Of a stretch of DNA of 64,000 nt, positions 1 through 8,893 are shown one piece after another. Numbering within the stretch: position 1 is the stretch's first letter; each line of letters opens with the position of its first letter. The position numbers and the translations under genes are program-made. A model generated the notes under the pieces. The model had not been told where the DNA came from, did no database searches, and worked only from the letters and a program-made list of their open reading frames with translations. The stretch is from CAYOUV01 sp963790075 (lineage in GTDB: Bacteria > Chloroflexota > Anaerolineae > Anaerolineales > Villigracilaceae): contig CAWBNG010000003.1 in assembly GCA_963790075.1 (NCBI GenBank), positions 558,001-622,000 on the forward strand, in the 5' to 3' direction.

Positions 1-255
1 GGCTTTAGCCTCCCAGGCCACAGTCCATTTCGAGCGCACTGCATCCACCTGGGATGTAAACCGGGAGGCCTCGGCTTGCCCAGCTGGTGAGATGGTCCGG
101 GCCTGTGCCCGGGCTAAGGCCAGCAGCAAACCGCCAATGGTCAGACGCGGCAGGTCCGCTTTCAACGGCCAGTAAAGTTCGTTGGAAAGCAAATAATCTG
201 AGAGTAGTGGGATGCCTTCTTCTAAGAGCGCGAAATCCTGGTATTGAAATGTCAT
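1..255 (-). CDS. Hypothetical protein, 3' part outside window
   Basis: The reading frame starts with ATG at 255 and runs off the left edge, giving 85 residues that begin MTFQYQDFALLEEGIPLLSD. It is a soluble, leucine- and alanine-rich sequence without a recognisable motif or membrane segment. The start lies 12 nt after the stop of the upstream binding-protein gene on the same strand, so the two are probably co-transcribed. A second ATG at 262 opens a different frame that also stays open, but its arginine/proline-rich translation looks like an antisense-type shadow, so I chose the 255 frame. Function unknown. Confidence 0.6.
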   Translation of the reverse strand, partial: MTFQYQDFALLEEGIPLLSDYLLSNELYWPLKADLPRLTIGGLLLALARAQARTISPAGQAEASRFTSQVDAVRSKWTVAWEAKA

Positions 256-267
256 CGTGCATCCCTG

Positions 268-1956
268 TTACGGCCCAACCGTCGGCGTAGGCGGTTGCTC
301 CAGCACGCGCCTGGTCACCAAATACCAGTTGGAAATGTCCACAAAGCGGTCGCTGGGATCAAACAAAGGCCCAATCTGCACACCCTGCACCTGGGAATCT
401 ACAGCATAGCTGTAGACAGGGTAATACAGCAGAACGGCAGGTGTTTCCTTTGCAAAGATCACCTGGAAATTACGGTAGAGCCGCGTCCGCAACCCGAGAT
501 CGGTCGTCACGCGTGCCTGTTCCAGATATTCGCTTGCAGTGCGGTTGTCCCATTGCGAGTAGTTCTGTCCGCCTGTCTTTTCGGCCTGATGCCAGAAAGG
601 ATAGGGGTCGGGGTCAGGCGTACGCGAAAGGTTCAAGTCAATCAGAGCGGCCTGATAGTTACGTCCGGTCAGGTTATCATTGATCAACTGATCATACGGA
701 AGCGCCGAAAGGTCAACCTTGACGCCAATCTTGGCCCAGTCGCGCTGGATCGCTGCCGCGATTTGCGCGTGCAGGTCATCATTGGGATATAAAAGGGTAA
801 ACGACAGTGACTGGCCATCTTTTTCGCGCACCTCACCCCCGCTGGCCGGAATGGTGTAACCCTCATCTTTTAAGATTTGAATGGCAGCATCAGGTTCGTA
901 ATTGACGTGCTCGATACCGTTGTAGTAAGCCCATGAACCCGGCAGGATCGGGCTGTCGGCTTGAATGGCCTGTCCTGCCAAAATGTTATCCACCATCCAG
1001 CGTCGATTGGTCCCCATCAACAAAGCCTGCCGCACCTTGGCTTCCTGGAAAAATGAGACCGAGGGATCATCCAGGTTAAAGAGCACCATGCTCAACAGCG
1101 GCAGACGGCTGGTGTAAATCGATAAATTTGGCTCAGCCAGCGCTGGCTGCAAGATATCGGGCGTGACGCGACCGATCCCCAATACCTCACCCTGCTGATA
1201 GGCATCCAGCGAGGCCTTGGCGCTCGGATAATAACGAAAGACAACCTGGTCGATAAACGGTTTTTGTCCGTAGTAATCATCGAATTTTGTGAGCACCACA
1301 CCCACAATCTGACTGTTTTCGACAATCAGATGGTCCAATTTATACGGCCCGGTACCAACCGGTTTAAGATTGAAATCGGCATTAACGATTTGCTCCGGAG
1401 AAACGCCATCCAGCAGATGCTTGGGGAGCACGCCAAACGCAACGTAATCCAGAAAGGGAGCAAAAGGTTCAGGCAATTTGAACTGCAAGGTGCGGTCATT
1501 CAGTTTCTTGATATCGATCTGCCCCCACATATCCTTTACGTCCTGCGGAAAGTACGAGGAACTGGACTTGATCAAATCAATCGTGAAGATCACATCCTCA
1601 GCGGTGACCGGTTCCCCGTCCTGCCAAACAGCATTTGGCCGGATGGAGAAATTGTAGATCGTCCCATCCTGGGACGAAGCCCACGAGTCTGCCAGGTCCG
1701 GTTGCGGCACACCATGCGTATCAAAACGGATCAGACCGCTGTAGATCAGTCGATCCACGTCGCGGTCAGGCGCGTTGTTCCAATCCAGTAATGGATTAAG
1801 CCAACTCATAGAACCGACTAAAGCCTCGGTGTAAACACCGCCGCTTGTCGGTTGTGGAGAGAGCGGTTGCAAGACCGGCTGTTGACTGAGCAACAAGACC
1901 CCAACCAGAACCAGGGTCACGATCACAACCAGGATTTGCCAGCGAAGTTTCTTCAT
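268..1956 (-). CDS. ABC transporter substrate-binding protein, family 5 (oligopeptide/dipeptide type)
   Basis: 562 residues, the usual size for the SBP_bac_5 (OppA/DppA) family. Residues about 6-23 form a hydrophobic N-terminal anchor or signal without a lipobox Cys. Family-typical segments follow: WLNPLLDWNNAPDRDVDRLIY near the N-terminus, then FTIDLIKSS, NLKPVGTGPYKL and late KVRQALLMGTNRRWMVD. It should capture peptides or similar solutes outside the membrane and deliver them to an ABC permease, but no permease or ATPase genes adjoin it in the window. No Shine-Dalgarno sequence is visible: the ATG directly follows the T-tract of a terminator-like hairpin. Family assignment is firm; the substrate is not known. 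Confidence 0.85.
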   Translation of the reverse strand: MKKLRWQILVVIVTLVLVGVLLLSQQPVLQPLSPQPTSGGVYTEALVGSMSWLNPLLDWNNAPDRDVDRLIYSGLIRFDTHGVPQPDLADSWASSQDGTIYNFSIRPNAVWQDGEPVTAEDVIFTIDLIKSSSSYFPQDVKDMWGQIDIKKLNDRTLQFKLPEPFAPFLDYVAFGVLPKHLLDGVSPEQIVNADFNLKPVGTGPYKLDHLIVENSQIVGVVLTKFDDYYGQKPFIDQVVFRYYPSAKASLDAYQQGEVLGIGRVTPDILQPALAEPNLSIYTSRLPLLSMVLFNLDDPSVSFFQEAKVRQALLMGTNRRWMVDNILAGQAIQADSPILPGSWAYYNGIEHVNYEPDAAIQILKDEGYTIPASGGEVREKDGQSLSFTLLYPNDDLHAQIAAAIQRDWAKIGVKVDLSALPYDQLINDNLTGRNYQAALIDLNLSRTPDPDPYPFWHQAEKTGGQNYSQWDNRTASEYLEQARVTTDLGLRTRLYRNFQVIFAKETPAVLLYYPVYSYAVDSQVQGVQIGPLFDPSDRFVDISNWYLVTRRVLEQPPTPTVGP

Positions 1957-1961
1957 AGGCG

Positions 1962-2023
1962 AAAAAAAAGAAAGGCCTTACCCCGGACCAGCCTGTCAGG
2001 CAAAGTCCGGTAAACAGCCTTTC
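1962..2023 (-). terminator. Intrinsic terminator-like hairpin between secG and the binding-protein gene
   Basis: On the minus strand GAAAGGC (2023-2017) pairs with GCCTTTC (1976-1970), reinforced by inner ACCGGAC/GTCCGG arms and a central GCCTGACAGGC palindrome. An eight-T run (1969-1962) follows. It ends secG transcription, but the T-run lies only 5 nt from the next ATG. Confidence 0.8.
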
Positions 2024-2039
2024 AGGATCAGAGTAATTC

Positions 2040-2264
2040 CTAGCGTGAGAGGATTACCGAGGCAATCGCCAGGGCAAAAAAGATTACGCTCAGAACAATG
2101 GTGACCCAAAACAGTGATTTTTCGATCCCACGCCGCGCAGTAAATACGCCGCCAGTATCGGCTCCGGTCAACCCGCCCAGGCCAGCGCCTTTACTCTGCA
2201 AGATCACACTGATAATCAGGGCGATAGAAGTTATAATCAGAGCCACATCAATATAAGTTGTCAT
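2040..2264 (-). CDS. secG: Preprotein translocase subunit SecG
   Basis: 74 residues starting MTTYIDVALIITSIALIISV, chosen because an AGGAGG ribosome site lies 8 nt upstream; a longer in-frame start would need an unlikely arginine-rich extension. SecG is the small membrane subunit of the SecYEG protein channel. Two hydrophobic helices (about residues 5-20 and 50-71) flank the conserved loop ILQSKGAGLGGLTGAD, a SecG signature. It has its own strong promoter (2298-2327) and a hairpin terminator behind it, so it is probably transcribed mainly alone. Confidence 0.92.
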   Translation of the reverse strand: MTTYIDVALIITSIALIISVILQSKGAGLGGLTGADTGGVFTARRGIEKSLFWVTIVLSVIFFALAIASVILSR

Positions 2265-2297
2265 ACCTTTTTGCCTCCTGCAAAATGAGCGGGGCAA

Positions 2298-2327
2298 ATT
2301 ATACCTGTGTTGCATCTAAATCGTCAA
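2298..2327 (-). promoter_or_regulatory. Sigma-70-type promoter for secG
   Basis: Reading the minus strand: TTGACG (2327-2322), an 18-nt spacer, TATAAT (2303-2298), then the secG AGGAGG site and ATG at 2264. Confidence 0.75.
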
Positions 2328-2398
2328 CCAGCAAGCTCTCGGGGAATGTGACATCGGGTAATTTAGGGATTGTTCTACATTCTTCGGTTGGAGTCTGC

Positions 2399-3463
2399 AT
2401 GCACGAAATTATTGTCAACCTGCACATGCATACGCGCTACTCGGACGGTAGCGGCACACATCAGGATATCGTCCAAGCTGCGTTGCAAACCGGACTGGAC
2501 GTGGTCATCGTCACCGACCACAACGTCCTGGTGCAGGGCCTGGAAGGTTATCAACGGCGCAAGGACAAGCGCGTGCTGCTTTTGATCGGGCAGGAGATCC
2601 ATGACCAGGATCGCGACCCGCAAAAAAATCACTTACTGGTCTTCAACGCCGGGCGGGAAATGGCAACCCTGGCGGATGACCCGCAGGCGCTGATCAACGC
2701 TGTCCGTAACCAGGGCGGATTGTCGTTCATCGCCCATCCCGTCGATCCGGAAGCTCCGGCCTTCGGCGAGAGCGACATTTCCTGGGTCAATTGGGAGGTC
2801 GACGGATTTACCGGGCTGGAATTGTGGAATGCGTTTAGCGAATTCAAAACCGTTCTCAAAAGCAAGCTGCACGGCTTGTTCTATGCATTTTTTCCTGAAT
2901 TCATCGCCCAGGGTCCGAACCTGGAAGCACTGCGCATTTGGGACAAATTTCTTGCCAAGGGCAAACACATCAGTGCCATCGGCGGTTCGGACGCGCATGC
3001 CTTGCATCAACATCTGGGTCCGATCCATCGGGTCATCTTTCCCTACAAATTCCATTTTCGCAGCATCAATACCCATTTGCTGATCCCCCAACCTCTAACC
3101 GGCGATCTGACCACCGACCAGCGTATGATCTACGAAGCGCTGTCCATTGGCCGCGGTTTCATCGGTTACGACTTATCGGGTGACACACGCGGATTCCGCT
3201 TCAGCGCACAAGGGCGTGAAAATTCAGCTCTGATGGGTGAGGAAATCCCGATGGAGGGTGGGATTACCCTGCAAATCCGTTTGCCCGGCTTGGCCTCGGA
3301 AATCCGCCTGTTCAAAGACGGGCAGCTCTTCAAAAGTTGGCGGCGCGTCATGGCCGGAGCCTGTGTCACCACCGAACCGGGTGTCTACCGCGTGGAAATC
3401 TACAAGAATTTCCTCGGCCGCAAACGCGGCTGGATTTTCAGCAACCCGATCTATCTGCGCTAA
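2399..3463 (+). CDS. PHP-domain metal-dependent phosphoesterase-like protein
   Basis: 354 residues starting MHEIIVNLHMHTRYSDGSG; the ATG at 2399 has a TTGGAG ribosome site 5 nt upstream. The N-terminal HxH-xxx-SDG motif, ITDHN-type VTDHNVLVQG, FIAHPVD and the later GGSDAHALH are the metal ligands of the PHP superfamily (DNA polymerase PHP, histidinol phosphatase, TrpH/RnaAM-like enzymes). A C-terminal beta-rich region (about 270-354) is probably an accessory domain. The likely activity is hydrolysis of a phosphate ester, substrate unknown. It lies 56 nt before a glycosyltransferase gene on the same strand, so the two may be co-transcribed. Confidence 0.8.
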   Translation: MHEIIVNLHMHTRYSDGSGTHQDIVQAALQTGLDVVIVTDHNVLVQGLEGYQRRKDKRVLLLIGQEIHDQDRDPQKNHLLVFNAGREMATLADDPQALINAVRNQGGLSFIAHPVDPEAPAFGESDISWVNWEVDGFTGLELWNAFSEFKTVLKSKLHGLFYAFFPEFIAQGPNLEALRIWDKFLAKGKHISAIGGSDAHALHQHLGPIHRVIFPYKFHFRSINTHLLIPQPLTGDLTTDQRMIYEALSIGRGFIGYDLSGDTRGFRFSAQGRENSALMGEEIPMEGGITLQIRLPGLASEIRLFKDGQLFKSWRRVMAGACVTTEPGVYRVEIYKNFLGRKRGWIFSNPIYLR

Positions 3464-3519
3464 GCCGTCTTGACAGCTCTCTTTCCCCGCCGTAGGATTG
3501 AATTGACAAGGATAAAACC

Positions 3520-4716
3520 ATGCAAATCGGCATGATGGTGGATACCTACAAACCCCATATCAGCGGCATCACCAATTACATCGACCTGAACAAACGCTAC
3601 CTGGAAGCAGCCGGGCACGACGTTTACATATTCACGTTCGGGGACTTGGAATATCCTGACGATGAAGCACGAGTAATCCGCAGCCCCGGCCTGCCTCTCG
3701 TTGACACCGGTTTTTTCCTTTCCTTCCGCTACACCCGCGAAGCCAAACAGCTCCTGCAGACCATGGACATCATCCACGTGCATCACCCCTTCCTGAGCGG
3801 ACGGCTGGCGCTGCGTTATTGTCGGCCCTTGCAAATCCCGATCATCTTCACCAACCATACACGTTACGACTTGTATGCCCAAGCCTACCTGCCGATGCTG
3901 CCCGAAGAGGTTAGTGAAACCCTGCTGGAAGCTTATATGCCCCCCTTCTGTGACGCGGTCGACCTGGTGATCTCGCCCTCCGAGGGGATGGCCAAAGTGC
4001 TGCGCCAGCTCGGTGTGGAAAGCCACATCGAGATCGTCCCCAACGGTGTCGACCTGAAACGCTACTTCCAAGCCGAGCCGATGCTGCGCAAGGATTTCGG
4101 TTTCGCGCCAGAAGATGTATTGCTGGTCTATGCCGGGCGCCTGGGACCGGAAAAAAATATCGAATTCCTGATCCGCACTTTTTCAGGCGTGGCGCAGGCG
4201 CTGGATAACGTCCGTTTGCTGCTGGTCGGCGGAGGCCCGGCTCGCGATGATCTGGAAAAACTAGCCGGGGAATTAGGGATTGCCGACCGCATTCATTTTA
4301 CCGGAATGATCCCTTACGAGAAGATGCCTGCCTATCTGGCAATGTGTGATGCCTTCGTGACGGCCTCCGTTACCGAAGTCCATCCGTTATCGGTCATCGA
4401 AGCCATGGGAACCGGTTTGCCTGTGATGGGTATTCATTCGCCCGGCGTCAGTGATACAGTCGAAGATGGGGTCACCGGGTTTCTCGCCACCCATGACCTG
4501 CCCGCCTTCACTGCTAAGCTGACCAGGCTATGCCTTGATCGCGAACTACACCGCAGGATGGGAGAGGCTGCCCGCCAGGCTTCGACCCAATACGCAATCG
4601 GGCGCACCACGCAGATTATGATCGACCATTACCAGCAATTGGTATTTGCTGCACATCCGCGCAAGAAATCCTGGAATGTTCGACTCCGCAGCTTGATGGA
4701 GCGTTATCGCTTATGA
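3520..4716 (+). CDS. GT4-family glycosyltransferase
   Basis: 398 residues, the standard length for a two-domain GT-B enzyme of family GT4. The N-terminal acceptor domain begins MQIGMMVDTYKPHISGITNY, with the glycine-rich acceptor loop replaced by HISGIT. The C-terminal donor domain shows IVPNGVDLKRY, VYAGRLGPEKN, HFTGMIPYEKMP and SVIEAMGTGLPV, whose Glu (about residue 293) contacts the nucleotide sugar. Closest in style to diacylglycerol glucosyltransferases or mannosyltransferases, so a glycolipid or cell-envelope role is plausible but inferred. It is preceded by AAGGA at good spacing, and its stop overlaps the yraN start (ATGA). Confidence 0.88.
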   Translation: MQIGMMVDTYKPHISGITNYIDLNKRYLEAAGHDVYIFTFGDLEYPDDEARVIRSPGLPLVDTGFFLSFRYTREAKQLLQTMDIIHVHHPFLSGRLALRYCRPLQIPIIFTNHTRYDLYAQAYLPMLPEEVSETLLEAYMPPFCDAVDLVISPSEGMAKVLRQLGVESHIEIVPNGVDLKRYFQAEPMLRKDFGFAPEDVLLVYAGRLGPEKNIEFLIRTFSGVAQALDNVRLLLVGGGPARDDLEKLAGELGIADRIHFTGMIPYEKMPAYLAMCDAFVTASVTEVHPLSVIEAMGTGLPVMGIHSPGVSDTVEDGVTGFLATHDLPAFTAKLTRLCLDRELHRRMGEAARQASTQYAIGRTTQIMIDHYQQLVFAAHPRKKSWNVRLRSLMERYRL

Positions 4717-5081
4717 GCCACAAGCAGCAAATAAGCTGTTGGGGAGAAAATGTAGCAGCGGATTTCTTCAGCGGCCAAGGGTTTGTGATCGCTGGACGCA
4801 ATCTGCGCACTCATTACAGCGAGATCGACCTGATCGTTCGCCGGGATAATTTAACGGTTCCGGTCGAGGTCAAAGCATGGATTTCTAGCTTGTTCGGCCC
4901 GCCGGAAGTCGCCATCCTCTCCCGCAAGCAGGAGCACCTGCACGCTGCAGTCGAACGTTACTTGCAAGAACACGCCAAATTTGGGGGGAGACTGGCACAT
5001 AGACGCTCTCGCTGTGGAAGGGTAGCCGGGCTACAAACCAGTCATCACGCAATTCGAAAATGTCATATAAGCCTCCGCTGA
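4713..5081 (+). pseudogene. yraN: YraN/UPF0102 endonuclease-like gene, frameshifted 3' end
   Basis: The first ~90 residues are a good UPF0102 match: WGENVAADFFSGQGFVIAGR, then YSEIDLIVRRDNLTVPVEVK with the E-x-D-x(n)-E-x-K nuclease-fold signature. After a G6 run at 4983-4988 the frame becomes arginine-rich nonsense. Shifting by one base restores GDWHIDALAVEG, then an in-frame TAG (5023-5025), then PGYKPVITQFENVI and a stop at 5070. So there are two lesions, one indel and one nonsense change. The restored frame would overlap miaA by 11 nt, the tight arrangement expected of an operon. Sequencing error is possible for the homopolymer indel, less so for the TAG. Confidence 0.75.
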
Positions 5082-6007
5082 TCCTGCTGGTCGGGCCGAC
5101 CGCGGTCGGGAAAACCGAACTTTCCATCCGCTTGGCCGAAGAGCTTGAGGGTGAAATCGTCTCAGCCGATTCGCGATTGTTTTATCGTGGCATGGACATC
5201 GGAACGGCCAAACCTTCCCAACAGGATCGTGCACGAGTTCCCCACCATCTGATCGATGTAGCCAACCCAAACGAGACCTGGTCGCTGGCAGTCTTCCAAC
5301 GTGCCGCACACCAGGCAATCGCAGCCATCCACCAGCGCGAAAAACTGCCATTTCTGGTCGGCGGGACGGGACAATACATCCGTGCAGTGACCCAGGACTG
5401 GTCACCGCCCGAGGTCCAGCCCGATCCGCGTCTGCGCGGGGTGTTGGAAAAATTAGCTGATGAAAACGACACACTTTGGCTACACGAAGGATTGAGGCGG
5501 AACGACCCCCAATCCGCCGCCAAGATCGACCCGCGCAACGTGCGCCGCACAATCCGCGCCCTCGAAGTTATCTTCAGCACCGGCCAACCTTTCACCGCGC
5601 AGCGCGGACACGGCGCATCTCCCTACCACTGCTTGACCTTCGGTTTGCAACGTCCGCGGCCGGACCTATATGCGCGCGTAGATGCACGCATCGAATCCAT
5701 GTTTGCGAACGGATTTCTGGACGAAGTCAAAAGCTTGCTGGTTGCAGGCTATTCCCCCGATCTGCCAACCCTGTCTGCGATTGGTTATCGCGAGTGTGTA
5801 GCCGTCCTACGTGGACAAATGAGTCTGGAAGATGCGAAAACGCAAATCAAGCGCGCCACGCGCGTCTTCGTCCGCAGACAAGCCAACTGGTTCAAAGCAA
5901 ATGACCCAAATATCCACTGGTTTGAGGCCGGGATTGCGGGTGTCGAGGAAGGAATATTAGCATTAATCAGAAAATGGCTTAATCTCAACCACTCCCAGAA
6001 CGTATAA
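5060..6007 (+). CDS. miaA: tRNA dimethylallyltransferase MiaA
   Basis: 315 residues, the normal size. MiaA transfers a dimethylallyl group to N6 of A37 in tRNAs reading UNN codons. Seen in sequence: P-loop GPTAVGKT (residues 12-19), SADSRLFYRGMDIGTAKPS (substrate/DSRQ-type motif, with Leu in place of the usual Gln), PHHLIDVANPNE, and GGTGQYIRAVTQDW. The C-terminal RRQANWF matches the RRQxxWF tRNA-contact motif. The ATG lies inside the ancestral end of yraN. Convergent with the phosphate transporter gene, 24 nt away. Confidence 0.95.
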   Translation: MSYKPPLILLVGPTAVGKTELSIRLAEELEGEIVSADSRLFYRGMDIGTAKPSQQDRARVPHHLIDVANPNETWSLAVFQRAAHQAIAAIHQREKLPFLVGGTGQYIRAVTQDWSPPEVQPDPRLRGVLEKLADENDTLWLHEGLRRNDPQSAAKIDPRNVRRTIRALEVIFSTGQPFTAQRGHGASPYHCLTFGLQRPRPDLYARVDARIESMFANGFLDEVKSLLVAGYSPDLPTLSAIGYRECVAVLRGQMSLEDAKTQIKRATRVFVRRQANWFKANDPNIHWFEAGIAGVEEGILALIRKWLNLNHSQNV

Positions 6008-6031
6008 TCCCCCGACTTGTGGTTTAAAAAA

Positions 6032-7015
6032 TCAGAATACGCGCAGCAGCCAGGTAGCCAACAAATAGACCAGGGAAGAGAAAATTGCCGTAACCGGAAT
6101 TGTTAGCAGCCAGGCAGTCAGCATATCCTGGCCGACACTCCAGCGGACTTTCCCAAATCGCTCAGCCGCACCCGCCCCGATGATAGCCGAGCTGATGACC
6201 TGCGTAGTGCTGACCGGTCCACCGAACAGGGCCGCTGCGGCGATCACGCCTGCGCTGGCCAATTGAGCCGAGACGCCATGGACGGGGCGCACGCGGAAAA
6301 CCCTCCCACCCAAGGTGCGGATTTGTCGCCAGCCACCGAAAGAAGCGCCGGCAGCAATCGCCAGCGCGGCAGCCACGATCACCCACTGCGGTACATAAAA
6401 AGATGGAATGATTCCACCGATCAACAACACCAGCGTAATTACACCCATGGTCTTCTGGGAGTCGTTCGCCCCGTGGCTGAGAGCCAGACCGAACAACGTC
6501 ACAGATTGGAGCACACGAAATAAATCATTGACTCGCGGTGTGGCGCGACTCGATAGCAGGTAAATGATTTTTGTGAACAGGTACCCGGCCAGAAGTCCGA
6601 AAATTGGCGAAAGCGTCAACGCCAGTACAATTTTGAGCAATCCACCCCACTTGACTACATCTAATCCATAAGCCAGGATTGCAGGCCCAACCAGTCCACC
6701 GATCAACGCGTGAGAAGAAGATGACGGGATCCCACCATACCAGGTGATCAGATTCCAAACAATCGCCGCAATTAAACCAGCCAAGATCACCTGCAAATTG
6801 ATCGCGCTGGTATCCAGCAGGTCACCACCGATTGTCCGAGCGACAGCCACACCAAATAAAAACGGTCCAAGAAGTTCTCCCAAAGCCGTAACGCGCAAAG
6901 CCCAACGCGGCGATAAAGCCCTGGAGGAAATCACCGCCGCAACCAGAGAACCACTGTCATTGAAGCCATTTATAAAATCATAAATCAGCGCCAATGAAAT
7001 GCAAAAAATTATCAT
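6032..7015 (-). CDS. pit: Inorganic phosphate transporter, PiT family
   Basis: 327 residues, almost entirely hydrophobic helices. The N-terminal half carries DFINGFNDSGSLVA and the C-terminal half GLALSHGANDSQKTMG, the duplicated PiT signature (GANDVANA-like). PiT proteins import phosphate, as metal-phosphate, using the cation gradient. The first residues begin directly in helix 1 and no Shine-Dalgarno site is seen. Instead a TATGAT box lies 6 nt before the ATG, suggesting a leaderless mRNA. No PhoU-like partner adjoins it. Confidence 0.9.
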   Translation of the reverse strand: MIIFCISLALIYDFINGFNDSGSLVAAVISSRALSPRWALRVTALGELLGPFLFGVAVARTIGGDLLDTSAINLQVILAGLIAAIVWNLITWYGGIPSSSSHALIGGLVGPAILAYGLDVVKWGGLLKIVLALTLSPIFGLLAGYLFTKIIYLLSSRATPRVNDLFRVLQSVTLFGLALSHGANDSQKTMGVITLVLLIGGIIPSFYVPQWVIVAAALAIAAGASFGGWRQIRTLGGRVFRVRPVHGVSAQLASAGVIAAAALFGGPVSTTQVISSAIIGAGAAERFGKVRWSVGQDMLTAWLLTIPVTAIFSSLVYLLATWLLRVF

Positions 7016-7021
7016 AAAAAA

Positions 7022-7027
7022 ATCATA
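7022..7027 (-). promoter_or_regulatory. -10 box of a candidate leaderless pit transcript
   Basis: Minus strand TATGAT, six T residues, then ATG at 7015. A start site about 7 nt after the -10 would coincide with the ATG. No good -35 is visible. Confidence 0.45.
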
Positions 7028-7033
7028 CCATAA

Positions 7034-7062
7034 TTGACTTTTAATTTTTTCGTCGCTATACT
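7034..7062 (+). promoter_or_regulatory. Sigma-70-type promoter for the acyl-CoA ligase gene
   Basis: TTGACT (7034-7039), a 17-nt spacer, TATACT (7057-7062). The ORF starts at 7117 behind AAAGGAGGAG, giving a 5' leader of about 48 nt. It overlaps the divergent pit promoter region. Confidence 0.75.
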
Positions 7063-7116
7063 ACATATACTGATAGCCAAAAGTGGTTTAACACAAGACC
7101 AAAGGAGGAGATACGC

Positions 7117-8820
7117 ATGAACGACAATCCCTGGTTAGCACATTATGATCCAGGTGTTCCGCAAAACATCGATTACCCCAAGGTGCCGCTGTTCTATTTT
7201 TTGGAGGAGTCGGCGCGAAAATATCCAGACCGGGCCTGCACGATCTTCAAGGGAGCAGAGATTTCGTTCAAGGAAATGAATGAAATCTCCGACCAGGTTG
7301 CGGGAGCACTGGCGGGTTTGGGCGTCAAAAAGGGGGACCGGGTGGGAATCTTTATGCCCAATACACCTCAGTTTGTGATGGCTTATTTCGGCATTCTCAA
7401 GGCAGGCGGCGTGGTGGTCGCAACCAATCCACTCTACACGCCAAACGAAATCGAGCATCAGGTCAATGATGCCGGTATCGAGATTATGCTCGTGATGAGC
7501 AATTTCTATCAAACCATCAAAAAAGCCCAGCCCAAAACCAAAATCAAGACCATCATCGTCACCAACCTGAAAGAAGCCCTGCCGCCTCTGCTGCGCGTGC
7601 TCTTCACACTGGCGATGGAGAAGAAAGGTGGACATCGCATCGAAGGTGGATTGGCGGAGGGCGACATCTGGATGAAGGAGCTGATTGCGAAGTACACCCC
7701 AGCCGATCGTCCTAAACTCGAACTGGGATCAGCTGATACGGCTTTATTCCAGTACTCGGGCGGAACCACCGGCGTCTCCAAAGGTGCAGTCGCCACAAAC
7801 TACAATGTCGTGGCCGACACATTACAAATCGCGCGCTGGATGGCCAACCTGGAAGAAGGCAAGGAAATTACCCTAATGGCCATTCCGCTCTTCCATGTCT
7901 ACGGCATGGTGGCCGGGATGCATTTCTCGCTTGCTTCGGGAGCCAGCATGGTGATGATCCCCAATCCACGCGATTTGAAGGATTTGCTGGAGAACATCGA
8001 CAAATACCATCCCACCCTTTTCCCGGGTGTCCCAACACTCTACAACGCGATCAATAACAATCCGGATGTTATCGCCGGAAAATACGATCTTTCATCGATC
8101 AAGGCCTGCATTTCCGGGTCTGCGCCGTTGATGCGAGAGACCAAGGAAAAATTCGAGTCCCTGACCGGCGGTGTGGTCTTCGAGGGCTACGGCCTGTCGG
8201 AAGCACCGACTGCCACGCACTGCAACCCGCTCTTGGGAGTTAACAAGACCGGCTCGATTGGTATGCCGCTGCCGGATGTGGACTGCAAGATCATCAGCCT
8301 CGACGACGGTGAGACCGAATTGCCGATTGGCGAAATCGGGGAACTGGTGGTCAATGGCCCGCAGGTGATGAAGGGTTACCACAATATGCCGACTGAGACA
8401 GCCAACGCCTTGCGCAAGCTGAAGGATGGCAAAACTTGGCTCTTCACCGGTGACATCGCCCGTATGGACGAGGATGGTTATTTTTACATCGTCGACCGCA
8501 AAAAAGAATTGATCAAACCAGGCGGATACCAGGTTTGGCCACGTGAAGTCGAGGAGGCAATCGCTGCAAACCCGAAAGTTTTGGAAGTCGGTGTAGCCGG
8601 TATTCCCGATCCGTACCGCGGCGAGACCGTCAAAGCCTGGATCGTCAAGAAGGACCCATCCCTGACTGAAGAGGAGCTTAAAGCCTGGTGCAAGGAGCGG
8701 CTCGCAGCCTACAAAGTCCCCACCCATTACGAATTTCGAGACGAACTACCAAAGACCACCGTCGGCAAGATTTTGCGCCGTGAACTGGTTCGGCAGCACA
8801 AGGAATCAGAAGCCGGGTAA
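7117..8820 (+). CDS. fadD: Long-chain fatty acid-CoA ligase (AMP-forming)
   Basis: 567 residues, typical of the ANL superfamily acyl-CoA synthetases. It activates a fatty acid with ATP to acyl-AMP and then to acyl-CoA. Visible motifs in order: P-loop-like YSGGTTGVSKGA (about 213-224), YGLSEAPTATHCNP, WLFTGDIARMDEDGYFYIVDR, the hinge RKKELIKPGGYQVWPREVEE, and the C-terminal lysine motif PKTTVGKILRREL. The GG-x-QV-x-P linker is that of FadD-type rather than acetyl-CoA synthetases. Strong SD (GGAGG) and own promoter; followed by a terminator, so monocistronic. Chain-length preference cannot be told. Confidence 0.9.
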   Translation: MNDNPWLAHYDPGVPQNIDYPKVPLFYFLEESARKYPDRACTIFKGAEISFKEMNEISDQVAGALAGLGVKKGDRVGIFMPNTPQFVMAYFGILKAGGVVVATNPLYTPNEIEHQVNDAGIEIMLVMSNFYQTIKKAQPKTKIKTIIVTNLKEALPPLLRVLFTLAMEKKGGHRIEGGLAEGDIWMKELIAKYTPADRPKLELGSADTALFQYSGGTTGVSKGAVATNYNVVADTLQIARWMANLEEGKEITLMAIPLFHVYGMVAGMHFSLASGASMVMIPNPRDLKDLLENIDKYHPTLFPGVPTLYNAINNNPDVIAGKYDLSSIKACISGSAPLMRETKEKFESLTGGVVFEGYGLSEAPTATHCNPLLGVNKTGSIGMPLPDVDCKIISLDDGETELPIGEIGELVVNGPQVMKGYHNMPTETANALRKLKDGKTWLFTGDIARMDEDGYFYIVDRKKELIKPGGYQVWPREVEEAIAANPKVLEVGVAGIPDPYRGETVKAWIVKKDPSLTEEELKAWCKERLAAYKVPTHYEFRDELPKTTVGKILRRELVRQHKESEAG

Positions 8821-8835
8821 AAGGAAATACGAATC

Positions 8836-8869
8836 AAAAGAGGCTTTCGTTCAGAAAGCCTCTTTTGCT
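8836..8869. terminator. Bidirectional terminator between convergent fadD and ftsH
   Basis: AAAAGAGGCTTTC (8836-8848) and GAAAGCCTCTTTT (8854-8866) form a perfect 13-bp stem with a 5-nt loop. T residues lie on the 3' side for both strands. Confidence 0.9.
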
Positions 8870-8893
8870 GTTTCAGAGTAGCTTCGCAGTATT

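Noticed and set aside
5..262. Minus-strand ORF of 85 codons starting at 262
   Set aside because: Its composition is arginine/proline/glycine-rich and shadow-like; the frame from 255 gives a more protein-like sequence at tighter spacing to the upstream gene.
2258..2398. Upstream extension of the PHP protein
   Set aside because: It overlaps the secG promoter and start, and the PHP fold begins at ATG 2399, which has its own SD.
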